A stretch of 7,442 bases of DNA, from NCBI GenBank assembly GCA_946479805.1, contig CAMLHP010000102.1, positions 1 through 7,442 of the forward strand. Reading direction: 5' to 3'. Made by a program: the position numbers and the translations under genes. This stretch comes from an uncultured Gemmatimonadota bacterium. GTDB lineage: Bacteria; Gemmatimonadota; Gemmatimonadetes; Gemmatimonadales; GWC2-71-9. A model generated the notes under the pieces. That model worked only from the letters and a program-made list of their open reading frames with translations, was not told the origin of the DNA and did no database searches. Each line of letters opens with the position of its first letter. Positions within the stretch are counted from its first letter, which is position 1. Of this stretch, positions 1-7,442 are shown piece after piece.

Positions 1-48
1 CTTACCGCCTTACCGCCTTACCGCCTTACCGCCGTACCGCTCTACGGC
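1..48. repeat. Tandem 8-base repeat array at the 3' end of the kinase gene
   Basis: The plus strand reads CTTACCGC four times in a row (1-8, 9-16, 17-24, 25-32), then a one-mismatch copy CGTACCGC (33-40) and a decayed copy TCTACGGC (41-48). On the coding strand the unit is GCGGTAAG. The most degenerate copy contains the TAG stop of the kinase, and copies become perfect moving away from the gene, so the array probably continues beyond the left edge. The unit length is not a multiple of three and contains TAA, so on the minus strand each frame meets a stop within 24 bases. On the plus strand the array has no stop in any frame. Seen directly: copy number and decay. Inferred: slippage-driven expansion. 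There are no spacers, so it is not a CRISPR array. It fills the only non-coding sequence left of the kinase. Confidence 0.9.
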
Positions 49-3000
49 CTCGGCTCGCCCGCCAGCACGGCCATCCGTTCCCGTACTGCAGTGACCTGCG
101 GCCGCAGGTCGGCATCTGCCTCGCTCCACAAGTCCACAAAGCGCCCGTAGTAGTCGAGCGCTTCTGGAGCATTGCCGTTCGATTCGGCAATTTCTCCCAG
201 CCGGCGAAGCGCCATCGCGTAGAATGACGAGGGCTCGGGGCCCATGAACAACAGGGGCCGGTCGATACCGCGCCGGTAGTAGTGGGCCGCTGAATCCGCC
301 TGGCCTGCGCGATCCCAGAGATATGCCACCCAGAAAGTTCCGCACGGGTTGCACGGTGTCTCCGCCACTATCGGGCTTGCCAGCCTCGCCGCCTCGCGCC
401 ACTGGCCCGATGCCGCTGCCGCGCGCGCGTCCCAGATGGCCACATCGTCGGGATCCTGGACACGGCCCGGGTTGTCGGCCTCCCAGATCGTACGCATCCG
501 GCGCAGGTCTTCCGGCTGGCCCAGCAGCAGGTAGATCTCGGCCAGGTCCGCCTCCGGATACTGCGATGCCGGAAGGTCTTTCCACGCCGGCCCGGAGAGC
601 GCCCGGGCCAGTTCCCGCCTGGCAACTTCGAGGTCGCCCCGCAGAAGGATCAGCTCCATTACAGGCATCAGCGTCGCCTCGGCCGCGAATTCGCGCTGGC
701 CCTGGTCGAGGTATGCCTTCTGATGCCGCGCAAGCGCACTACTTGCCGCGCGCACACGGCCGGTCATCCAGTCCAGGTTTACCTGATAGTAGCTCAGGTA
801 GTCGCCTGACGCGCCGCCGCCCCGCATCAGTTCGGCAGCGGGCGGTGCCGCAAGCAGCGAGTCAGCGGCGGCGAAGTCTTTCCGTCCCACCGCGATGTCT
901 ATCGGCATGACCACGGCGGCCGGATGGCCGGGAAACCGCTCCCGGCTTTCCCTTGCAGCGCTGTCGGCGGCCGCCCATTTGCCCTGCGCCACCAATGCGA
1001 AGACCAGGTTCACCCGGGGAGACATGACTTCGTTCGCAGCCGAGACCGCCCGGAGGTGGCGCTCGGCCTCCTCGAACTCTCCCCGCCGGTTCAGGGCCAG
1101 GCCGAGATTGTTGCCCGCTGTAAGGTCGGTCGGAACCAGTTCCAGTGCGGCGCGATAAGCTGCGATGGCGCTGTCATCCTGGCCTTGCGCAGTGTAGTAG
1201 GAGCCCTCGGTGAGGAAACGCTCCAGCGGTGGCAGCCGGTCGCGATGCCGGAATGCCACCCTGGCTGCTTCGCGCTGCTCGGCACGGAGGCCCATGTTGC
1301 TGTATACCGCCGAAAGCTTGCGCCAGGCCATGGCAAAACTGCTGTCGATTTCCGTTGCCCGCTGCAGCAGGTCGCGCGCTTCCTCGAGCGCTCCATCATT
1401 GGAGCGGCGAACCCCCCGGGAATAGAGCTGAAGTGCGGGCAGCGAAGCCGTAGTCACCTGCTCCAGCGGTTCGGTGCCCCGGATGGAGCCCAGGGATTCG
1501 CCGATCCGTTCCCGCAGCTCGGCCGACAGCCGGTTCACCGCCGAGATGAGCTCGGCGTCCGACGCGGCTGTGGTCCTGACCGGAACCAGGGTGGTTCCTG
1601 AATCGGCGCGAATGACCTGCGCAGTGAGCACGTAGCCCTCGGGAAGCGCTGATATCTCCCCCACCACTACGGCCTTGGCACCCTCGCGGAGCGCCACTTC
1701 GCGCGCCGTGGCCCGGTCGAGAGCGCCCCCCGTCGGGCGGCCCATTCTCTCGAGGGTGGCGCTCACCGCCCTCGAGTCCATCAGCCGGATGGCACTCGAC
1801 TGGCCCAGGTCCACCCGCAGAGCTTCGGTGACCGCCTCGGCCAGACTGGAGTCGGCATTTCGGACGGTGAAGTCGGCCAGGACCAGTTGGTCGCCTCCGG
1901 CCAAGGCACCAGACGAGAGCAGCGTGCGTGCCGGCCCCACGCCAAGTGCGCGCGACACCGCGTAGCCGCCGGTGAGCAGCGCCAGGGCGCCGAGCGCCAG
2001 GGCTCCGCCCAGGATGGCCCGGCGCCAGGTGAACAACTGCTGGTGGACAGGTTCGGGCTCGAAACGCAGTGTGCCGGTGGCGCGCATCCGGGCGCGTTTG
2101 CGCTCGACCCGGCTGGTGTAGAGCATCACAGGCAATCCGGCGAGCATGCATCCCAGCGCCACCATCCAGACCCAGTCGGGGAGGCCGAAAGTCCGGGTGG
2201 CGAGGTAGACCACACTGGTCACCGCGATGGTGGCCAGCGCGAAGAGTGCGGCTACCCGCAGTGGGTGCGCCCGCCTCACGGCCAGCTCGGCAGAGGTGCG
2301 GACCGCTGGCACCGGCGTGGTGGCCGCTGGCGTGGAACCCCCCGACGGGGTGGCAAGCATCTCGAGCCGCGCCAGCAGCTCGGTGGCCGACTGCCACCGA
2401 TCCGCGGGATGCTTCTCGAGGCAGCGCATCACCAGGGCCGCGAGCTCGGGAGGGATGGAGGGCCGGTGCACCGCGACGGGGTCAGGCGTGGCGGTCACGT
2501 GCGCTGCCAGCATCGCCTGCGGCGTGGCCGTGATGAATGGCGTGCGGCCGGTGAGGAGCTCGTACGCGACTGCGCCCACGGCGTACAGGTCGGCACGATG
2601 GTCCACATTGGGGTCGGCCGCAGCCTGCTCCGGCGCCATGTATGCCGGCGTGCCCAGCGCCATGCCGTGCGACGTGAGCGTGCCAGGGGATGCGCCTGAT
2701 GAAATGCTGACTGCCTTGGCCACCCCGAAATCGGCGACCAGGGCGTGGCGTCCGCTGAAGAGGATATTGGCGGGCTTGATGTCGCGATGCACCACTCCGC
2801 GTGAGTGGGCATAGACCAGAGCGTCGAGCACGTCGCGCAGGATCCGCGTCACTTCCGGGACTGGAAGCGCACCTTCGCGCGAGAGCCGGGTGGCCAGCGT
2901 CTCACCGTCGATGAACGGCATCACGTAGTAGAGCAGGGGATCGTCGCCCGGTTGCTCCGCGGCGCCCGCGGTGAGCAGCGGCACCACGTGCGGATGCTGA

Positions 3001-3209
3001 AGCGAAGCCGCTACCTGAATCTCGCGCTCGAACCGGTCGGCGTGGACCCCCACCGAGGTCTCGGGTGGAAGCACCTTGATCACCACACGCCGCCCGAGCC
3101 GGCCTTCCTGGGCCAGGAAGACACGGCTCATCCCGCCGCCGCCGAGCTCGCGCTCGATGCGGTACGTCTCGCCAAGGCTGGACTGCAAGCGGGAGAGCAG
3201 TTCGGTCAT
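42..3209 (-). CDS. Membrane Ser/Thr protein kinase with TolB-like and TPR domains
   Basis: Predicted Hanks-type protein kinase, 1055 residues. The kinase domain spans about residues 16-283 and looks catalytically complete: glycine loop LGGGGMSRV (22-30), ATP-binding Lys45, helix-C Glu63, catalytic loop HRDIKPANI (141-149, Asp143), DFG (160-162) and GTPAYMAPE (186-194). A Pro/Thr/Ser-rich linker (about 287-303) follows. Three hydrophobic stretches come next (about 317-338, 346-365, 398-420), with the basic RVERKRARMR cluster (367-376) between the second and third. By the positive-inside rule this puts the kinase in the cytoplasm and everything after 420 outside. Residues about 440-576 resemble the TolB/FlgO-like domain of such kinases. 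From about 590 to the end are degenerate TPR repeats with a Cys953-x-x-Cys956 motif. The start is supported by GAAGG eight bases upstream and a typical family N-terminus. The substrate is unknown. The C-terminal TPRs may sense or bind an envelope partner. Confidence 0.93.
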   Translation of the reverse strand: MTELLSRLQSSLGETYRIERELGGGGMSRVFLAQEGRLGRRVVIKVLPPETSVGVHADRFEREIQVAASLQHPHVVPLLTAGAAEQPGDDPLLYYVMPFIDGETLATRLSREGALPVPEVTRILRDVLDALVYAHSRGVVHRDIKPANILFSGRHALVADFGVAKAVSISSGASPGTLTSHGMALGTPAYMAPEQAAADPNVDHRADLYAVGAVAYELLTGRTPFITATPQAMLAAHVTATPDPVAVHRPSIPPELAALVMRCLEKHPADRWQSATELLARLEMLATPSGGSTPAATTPVPAVRTSAELAVRRAHPLRVAALFALATIAVTSVVYLATRTFGLPDWVWMVALGCMLAGLPVMLYTSRVERKRARMRATGTLRFEPEPVHQQLFTWRRAILGGALALGALALLTGGYAVSRALGVGPARTLLSSGALAGGDQLVLADFTVRNADSSLAEAVTEALRVDLGQSSAIRLMDSRAVSATLERMGRPTGGALDRATAREVALREGAKAVVVGEISALPEGYVLTAQVIRADSGTTLVPVRTTAASDAELISAVNRLSAELRERIGESLGSIRGTEPLEQVTTASLPALQLYSRGVRRSNDGALEEARDLLQRATEIDSSFAMAWRKLSAVYSNMGLRAEQREAARVAFRHRDRLPPLERFLTEGSYYTAQGQDDSAIAAYRAALELVPTDLTAGNNLGLALNRRGEFEEAERHLRAVSAANEVMSPRVNLVFALVAQGKWAAADSAARESRERFPGHPAAVVMPIDIAVGRKDFAAADSLLAAPPAAELMRGGGASGDYLSYYQVNLDWMTGRVRAASSALARHQKAYLDQGQREFAAEATLMPVMELILLRGDLEVARRELARALSGPAWKDLPASQYPEADLAEIYLLLGQPEDLRRMRTIWEADNPGRVQDPDDVAIWDARAAAASGQWREAARLASPIVAETPCNPCGTFWVAYLWDRAGQADSAAHYYRRGIDRPLLFMGPEPSSFYAMALRRLGEIAESNGNAPEALDYYGRFVDLWSEADADLRPQVTAVRERMAVLAGEPRP

Positions 3210-3217
3210 GTGTGGAA

Positions 3218-3222
3218 CCTTC
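3218..3222 (-). promoter_or_regulatory. Ribosome binding site of the kinase gene
   Basis: On the minus strand GAAGG ends eight bases before the ATG at 3209, at normal Shine-Dalgarno spacing. It supports this start and suggests the kinase can be translated independently of fabI, whose stop is 70 bases upstream. Confidence 0.6.
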
Positions 3223-3239
3223 GGTGAGCGGCTGAGCGA

Positions 3240-3260
3240 GGCGACGCCTTCAGCGTCGCC
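3240..3260. repeat. Perfect 8-bp hairpin in the fabI-kinase gap
   Basis: GGCGACGC (3240-3247) and GCGTCGCC (3253-3260) are exact reverse complements around a five-base loop (3248-3252). The stem is nearly all G and C and would be very stable in RNA. On the coding strand no T-run follows, so it does not look like a standard intrinsic terminator. It lies 31 bases upstream of the kinase start and could act as a processing or stability element between the two messages, or be a copy of a dispersed palindrome. Stem and loop are seen directly; the role is inferred. Confidence 0.7.
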
Positions 3261-3263
3261 AGT

Positions 3264-3276
3264 GGGGCTTCGCCCC
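3264..3276. repeat. Short GC hairpin just after the fabI stop
   Basis: GGGGC (3264-3268) pairs with GCCCC (3272-3276) around a three-base loop. On the coding strand the loop is GAA, giving GGGGC-GAA-GCCCC, a GNA-like triloop that should be stable. It begins three bases after the fabI stop codon and three bases before the neighbouring 8-bp hairpin. Its position suits a 3'-end mRNA stabiliser or weak terminator for fabI, but no T-tract follows. Simple GC palindromes of this kind are often dispersed in bacterial genomes, so a REP-like origin is an alternative. Confidence 0.55.
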
Positions 3277-3279
3277 GCT

Positions 3280-4167
<888 letters not shown>

Positions 4168-4221
4168 GGACCGTCCCGTACGGAATGGATGGCAACAAAG
4201 GTAACCCGCAGGGCCAGCCCG

Positions 4222-6765
4222 TCACTCCGCCGCCCGGCGGAGGGTTTCGAGCGGTGTCCGATGGACCACGTCCCGGCTGGCCCAGGCTCCGACCAGGGCC
4301 GCCAGTGCCCCGGGCACCAGCACCACCACTGCCAGGGCGAGGGGAGGAGCTGTGAAGTCGATCTCGAAGAGGAATCGCGCCAGGGCCCAGCCTGCGGCCA
4401 CCGCCAGCAGCGCCGCGGCCAGCCCCGCCATCAGCCCCAGCGCGGCGTACTCCACTACCACAATGCGATAGAGCTGTCGGGCCCGGGCTCCGAGGGTGCG
4501 GAGCAGGGCAGACTCGCGTATGCGCTGGTCCCGCGAAGTGGCCACGGTGCCCCCCAGCACCACCAGTCCCGCCACCAGGCTGAACAGCGCCATGAAGCGG
4601 ATGGCGAGCGACACCCGGCCCAGCAGGTCCTCGATGGCCTGCTGCACCACGGTCAGGTCGAGCGACGTGACGTTGGGCCACTGCTCGGCGATTTGCCTGG
4701 GCAGCCGCGACCTGGTCACGGGATCGTCCACCCGCGCCATCGTGACCCAGGTCTGGGGCGCATCCTCCAGCACGCCAGGCTCGAATACCACGAAGAAATT
4801 GGGCTCGAACCGGGCCCAGTCCACCTCGCGTATGCTGGTGATCCGGGTCGGCACCGGCCGGCCCTGCACGTCCCAGGTGATGTCGTCGCCCAGGCCGACG
4901 CCAAGCTCCTCGGCGACATCGCGTTCGATGGAAATCCGCGCGGGACCGCCTGCTGCCCGTCCGTCCCACCACGTTCCCGAGAGCAGTTTCTCGGATGCCA
5001 CGAGGGTGTCGCGCCAGGTGGAGCGGTACTCGCGCCGCACCGCCCAGCCACGAGGGAGCGAGTCGTCGGGAAGGCTGTCCGGACGGCGTGCGAGGCTCAC
5101 CTGCTTACCCCGCACACTGGCAACCCGCATCGGCACCATCGGCACCGGTGCGGTCATCGGAACGCCGGCCTCCTCCAGCACCCCGCGCACGCCCGCGAGC
5201 TGGCTCGGCTGGATGTCGAACAGCGCGAGGTTGGGTCGGGCCGCTCCTTCGCCCGATACATCGAGCGTCGCGAGCAGGTTGTGCTGGGTGAGGGCGAGCG
5301 CAGCGAGCAGGAATGTGCCGAAGCCCAGCGCCAGCACTACGGCGACGGTCTGGTTGCCGGGGCGCTGGAGGTTGGCGAGCCCCTGCCGGGAGGTGTAGCC
5401 GAGCGGTGCGCGGGAAAGCCTGCGCGCCAGGCCGATCACCAATCCAGCGGCGATCCGGAGCCCAAGCAGTGCCACGCCGATCCCCGCAGCGAAGCCGAGT
5501 CCCGCCCGCCAGTTGCCGGCCTGGAGCACCGCGAGCGTCACGACGCTCATGACCAGCAACGCGATCGCGGCAAGCCTTGCGGGGTCTCGTCCCGACGGAA
5601 TGGGATCGACATCGCGGCGGAGCGCCGCGAGCGGGGTTACGCGGCGAATGGAGAGAAGCGGCAGCAGCGCGAAGACCAGCGCGGTCCATCCGCCCAGCAG
5701 CACGCCAGCCAGCGCCACGCCCCACGCGGCGCCGGTATCGAGGTCGGCGGGTACAAGGTCCGCCACCACCAGCGGCACCAGCTGCTGCGCCAGCAGCCCG
5801 ACCACCGCGCCCAGCACGCCGCCCGCCAGGCCCAGCAGCGCGGCCTGGGTGAGGTAGATGCCGAACACCTGCCGCCCGGTGGCGCCGAGGCAGCGGAGCA
5901 CTGCAACGGTGTCTATCCGCCGGCGAATGTGCACCGTGATGGCGCTGGCCACACCAAGTCCGCCCAGCAGCAACGCGATGAGGGCGACGAGACCCAGGAA
6001 ATTGCCCAGCCGGGTAAGGGCGTTGTCGAGCCGGTCCCGGTCATCGGCGACGGTGCGGATGCGGGCGCGCTCCTCGCGAAGGCGGGGTCGCCAGTCGGCC
6101 GCGATGCGCTGGGCGTCTGCTCCAGGCTCGAGCTGGACGTAGCTGCCGTACTCGGCGCGGGCGCCGAAGCCGAGCAGCCCGGTTGCGTCGAGATACTGGA
6201 AGGGAATGAACGCACGCGGGCCCAGGGCGGAGCGAATGCCGACATCGCCCGGAGCCTCGGTGATGCTGCCGATGACCTGGAACCGGGTCTCACCCAGCGC
6301 AATCGAATCCCCGACCTCGACGCCAAGTGACCTGAGCAGCGAAGGATCCACCACGGCGTTGCGGCCGTCTCCCAGCTGGCCCCAGGCCGACACTGGGCTG
6401 GTGCGAATCGCGCCGTACCAGGGCCAGCCGGATCCGATGGCGGTGACCTGGGTCAGGCGGGCCGTGGTGCCGGCGGGTGCGTAGCTCATCGCGCTGAATG
6501 CGACAAAGGGCGACTGGTCGCCGCCCAGCGAATCGAGCAGCGCCCGCGCGGCGCTGCCGAGCTCGCTCCTGCTCTCGACCGAGAGATCGGCGCCGAGCAT
6601 CGCCTGAGCCTGGCGGGCGACGGAGGTGCGGAGGTTGGAAGTGAAGCCGTTGACGGCCACCAGTGCTGCGACGCCCGCGGCTATCGCGAGCGCCAGCGTC
6701 ATCAGGCGGCGACCCGACGCGCGGCTCTCGCGGCGCGCCATGGTGAGGACGAAGCCGGGCTTCAC
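4222..6765 (-). CDS. FtsX-type ABC transporter permease, YbbP-like (COG3127)
   Basis: Inner-membrane subunit of an ABC system, 847 residues. Hydrophobic stretches suggest ten membrane helices: about 21-41, 255-278, 303-328, 346-372, 398-415, 421-447, 472-492, 720-743, 770-797 and 808-829. Two large soluble parts (about 42-250 and 495-715) would face outside; the first resembles a MacB-type periplasmic domain. Two FtsX-like cores are visible, each with the short cytoplasmic motif typical of the family (VLRCLGATGRQV at 289-300, LLRTLGARARQL at 38 residues after the start of the last helix group). Size and helix count match YbbP better than LolC/E or MacB, which have four helices. The GTG start lies in the ATPase stop (GTGA). 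A later ATG at 6741 would drop eight residues that match the family N-terminus, so GTG is preferred. Substrate is unknown. In Proteobacteria the pair neighbours tesA, suggesting a lipid or lysophospholipid link. Confidence 0.9.
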   Translation of the reverse strand: MKPGFVLTMARRESRASGRRLMTLALAIAAGVAALVAVNGFTSNLRTSVARQAQAMLGADLSVESRSELGSAARALLDSLGGDQSPFVAFSAMSYAPAGTTARLTQVTAIGSGWPWYGAIRTSPVSAWGQLGDGRNAVVDPSLLRSLGVEVGDSIALGETRFQVIGSITEAPGDVGIRSALGPRAFIPFQYLDATGLLGFGARAEYGSYVQLEPGADAQRIAADWRPRLREERARIRTVADDRDRLDNALTRLGNFLGLVALIALLLGGLGVASAITVHIRRRIDTVAVLRCLGATGRQVFGIYLTQAALLGLAGGVLGAVVGLLAQQLVPLVVADLVPADLDTGAAWGVALAGVLLGGWTALVFALLPLLSIRRVTPLAALRRDVDPIPSGRDPARLAAIALLVMSVVTLAVLQAGNWRAGLGFAAGIGVALLGLRIAAGLVIGLARRLSRAPLGYTSRQGLANLQRPGNQTVAVVLALGFGTFLLAALALTQHNLLATLDVSGEGAARPNLALFDIQPSQLAGVRGVLEEAGVPMTAPVPMVPMRVASVRGKQVSLARRPDSLPDDSLPRGWAVRREYRSTWRDTLVASEKLLSGTWWDGRAAGGPARISIERDVAEELGVGLGDDITWDVQGRPVPTRITSIREVDWARFEPNFFVVFEPGVLEDAPQTWVTMARVDDPVTRSRLPRQIAEQWPNVTSLDLTVVQQAIEDLLGRVSLAIRFMALFSLVAGLVVLGGTVATSRDQRIRESALLRTLGARARQLYRIVVVEYAALGLMAGLAAALLAVAAGWALARFLFEIDFTAPPLALAVVVLVPGALAALVGAWASRDVVHRTPLETLRRAAE

Positions 6766-7430
6766 GCGGTGGTGTCGGAGACGACTTCGCCGTCGGCGAG
6801 GCGAATGGTGCGGCGGGCCAGCGCGGCCAGCGCCGGATCATGGGTCACCAGCACCAGCGTGGTTCCGTGCTTGCGGTTGAGCTCGGACATCAGCTGGACG
6901 ATGGTCTGGCCGGTGCGGGCGTCGAGGTTGCCGGTAGGTTCGTCGGCGAAGAGCACCGCCGGCTGGTTGACGAAGGCGCGCGCCAGCGCGACCCGCTGCT
7001 GCTCGCCGCCGGAGAGCTGGCTGGGGTAATGATGCTCGCGGCCGGCAAGCCCCACATCGGACAGGAGCCCCAGGGCGCGGGCGACATCGGGCTCACCCGA
7101 AAGCTCCAGCGGCACCAGCACGTTCTCCAGCGCGGTGAGGGTGGGAATGAGCTGGAACGACTGAAACACGAAGCCCACCCGCTCGGCCCTGAGCCGGGCC
7201 CGGCCATCCTCGTCCAGCGCATTCAGCGCCTTCCCGTCGAGTGTCACCGAGCCCGACGTGGGCGAATCGAGGCCCGCCAGGAGCCCCAGCAGCGTGGTCT
7301 TGCCGCTGCCGGACGGGCCGACGATGGCGGTGAACGCGCCAGCGTCGATCCGGAGGGTGATATCCTTCAGGACCGTCAGTGCGCGGCCGCCGGAGCTGTA
7401 GGTCCTGGTGAGCTGATTGCACTCGATCAT
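6762..7430 (-). CDS. ABC transporter ATP-binding protein, LolD/YbbA family
   Basis: Cytoplasmic ATPase subunit, 222 residues, partner of the permease that follows. All nucleotide-binding motifs are intact: Walker A GPSGSGKT (38-45), Q-loop Gln90 (FVFQSFQL), signature LSGGEQQ (139-145), Walker B VLFADE (159-164, Glu164 catalytic), D-loop NLD (168-170) and switch His197 (VTHD). The FQLIPTLTALENV segment after the Q-loop and the compact length are typical of the LolD/MacB/YbbA group, whose members drive mechanotransmission through FtsX-type permeases rather than classic import. The ATG is preceded by GGA at acceptable spacing, and the TGA of an upstream frame overlaps it as ATGA. The gene's own stop overlaps the permease GTG, so the two are translationally coupled. 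Assignment to YbbA rather than LolD rests on the ten-helix permease next door. Confidence 0.95.
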   Translation of the reverse strand: MIECNQLTRTYSSGGRALTVLKDITLRIDAGAFTAIVGPSGSGKTTLLGLLAGLDSPTSGSVTLDGKALNALDEDGRARLRAERVGFVFQSFQLIPTLTALENVLVPLELSGEPDVARALGLLSDVGLAGREHHYPSQLSGGEQQRVALARAFVNQPAVLFADEPTGNLDARTGQTIVQLMSELNRKHGTTLVLVTHDPALAALARRTIRLADGEVVSDTTA

Positions 7431-7442
7431 TCGTCATCCATG
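7427..7442 (-). CDS. Possible 3' end of an upstream gene (partial)
   Basis: On the minus strand the last bases of the window read as codons ATG GAT GAC GAA TGA, with the TGA (7429-7427) overlapping the ATPase ATG as ATGA. This four-base overlap is typical of coupled genes, and the ATPase starts only 12 bases from the edge with no room for a promoter. I infer that a co-directional gene ends here, its last residues being Asp-Asp-Glu or Met-Asp-Asp-Glu. In this ABC family a GDSL-type esterase (TesA-like) is a reasonable guess, but nothing in the window shows it. Confidence 0.35.

Noticed and set aside
1..48. Left-edge repeats as a CRISPR array
   Set aside because: The units are 8 bases long and directly adjacent, with no spacers.
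1396..2397. Minus-strand open frame of 333 codons in another frame within the kinase gene
   Set aside because: It overlaps the membrane and TolB-like regions of the real kinase, has shadow-like Arg/Gly/His-rich composition, and lacks any family motif.
1887..2699. Plus-strand open frame of 270 codons opposite the kinase domain
   Set aside because: It is antisense to conserved kinase motifs, low in hydrophobic residues, and explained by high GC.
3240..3276. Hairpins as a rho-independent terminator of fabI
   Set aside because: No T-run follows either stem on the coding strand, so termination is not supported; they are kept only as structural repeats.
4176..4183. Palindrome CCGTACGG upstream of fabI as an operator
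   Set aside because: An 8-base palindrome is expected by chance about once in 256 positions, the flanks do not extend it, and no promoter boxes are visible in the 54-base gap.
4189..6330. Long plus-strand open frame of 713 codons antisense to the permease
   Set aside because: It is rich in Arg, Gln, His, Gly and Glu, with no recognisable domain or hydrophobic core. It lies opposite a gene with clear FtsX motifs and is the expected GC-rich shadow.
4222..7430. ABC pair as LolCDE or MacB
   Set aside because: The ATPase alone would fit, but the permease has about ten helices in 847 residues, whereas LolC/LolE and MacB permease parts have four.

Overview
This is a GC-rich bacterial window in which every convincing gene lies on the minus strand, so it is best read from the right edge to the left. 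The organism is most likely a member of the Gemmatimonadota or a close relative. That is an inference from the style of the kinase: an N-terminal Ser/Thr kinase domain of the 'LGGGGMSRV...VIKVLPPE' type joined to membrane helices, a TolB/FlgO-like domain and a long TPR tail. Such proteins are expanded in that phylum. No rRNA or other phylogenetic marker is present to confirm it.

Reading the minus strand: (1) 7442-7427 holds what looks like the last codons of an upstream gene whose TGA overlaps the next start (ATGA). (2) 7430-6762 encodes an ABC ATPase of the LolD/YbbA family. (3) 6765-4222 encodes its partner, an 847-residue, roughly ten-helix FtsX-type permease of the YbbP (COG3127) kind, starting with GTG inside the ATPase stop (GTGA). 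(4) After 54 bases, 4167-3280 encodes an NADH-type enoyl-ACP reductase, FabI, of the long form otherwise familiar from plant plastids, apicomplexans and Chlamydia. (5) After 70 bases carrying two perfect hairpins, 3209-42 encodes the 1055-residue membrane Ser/Thr kinase. (6) At the left edge, just past the kinase stop, is a tandem array of an 8-base unit that runs out of the window.

No gap exceeds 70 bases and no convincing terminator is visible between genes, so the four genes could be one transcript. The ATPase and permease form one complex and are translationally coupled. In Proteobacteria the YbbA/YbbP pair sits beside the esterase/thioesterase gene tesA. Here the pair is followed by FabI, the last reductase of fatty acid elongation, so a lipid or envelope theme links the first three genes. 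The kinase may respond to envelope state through its predicted extracytoplasmic TPR region, but any functional link to the lipid genes is speculative.

No RNA gene, insertion sequence, CRISPR array, phage gene or origin was seen. The points most worth following are the eukaryote/Chlamydia-like FabI, the octamer array that closes all three frames on the coding strand, the hairpin pair between fabI and the kinase, and the ABC-FabI-kinase neighbourhood itself.
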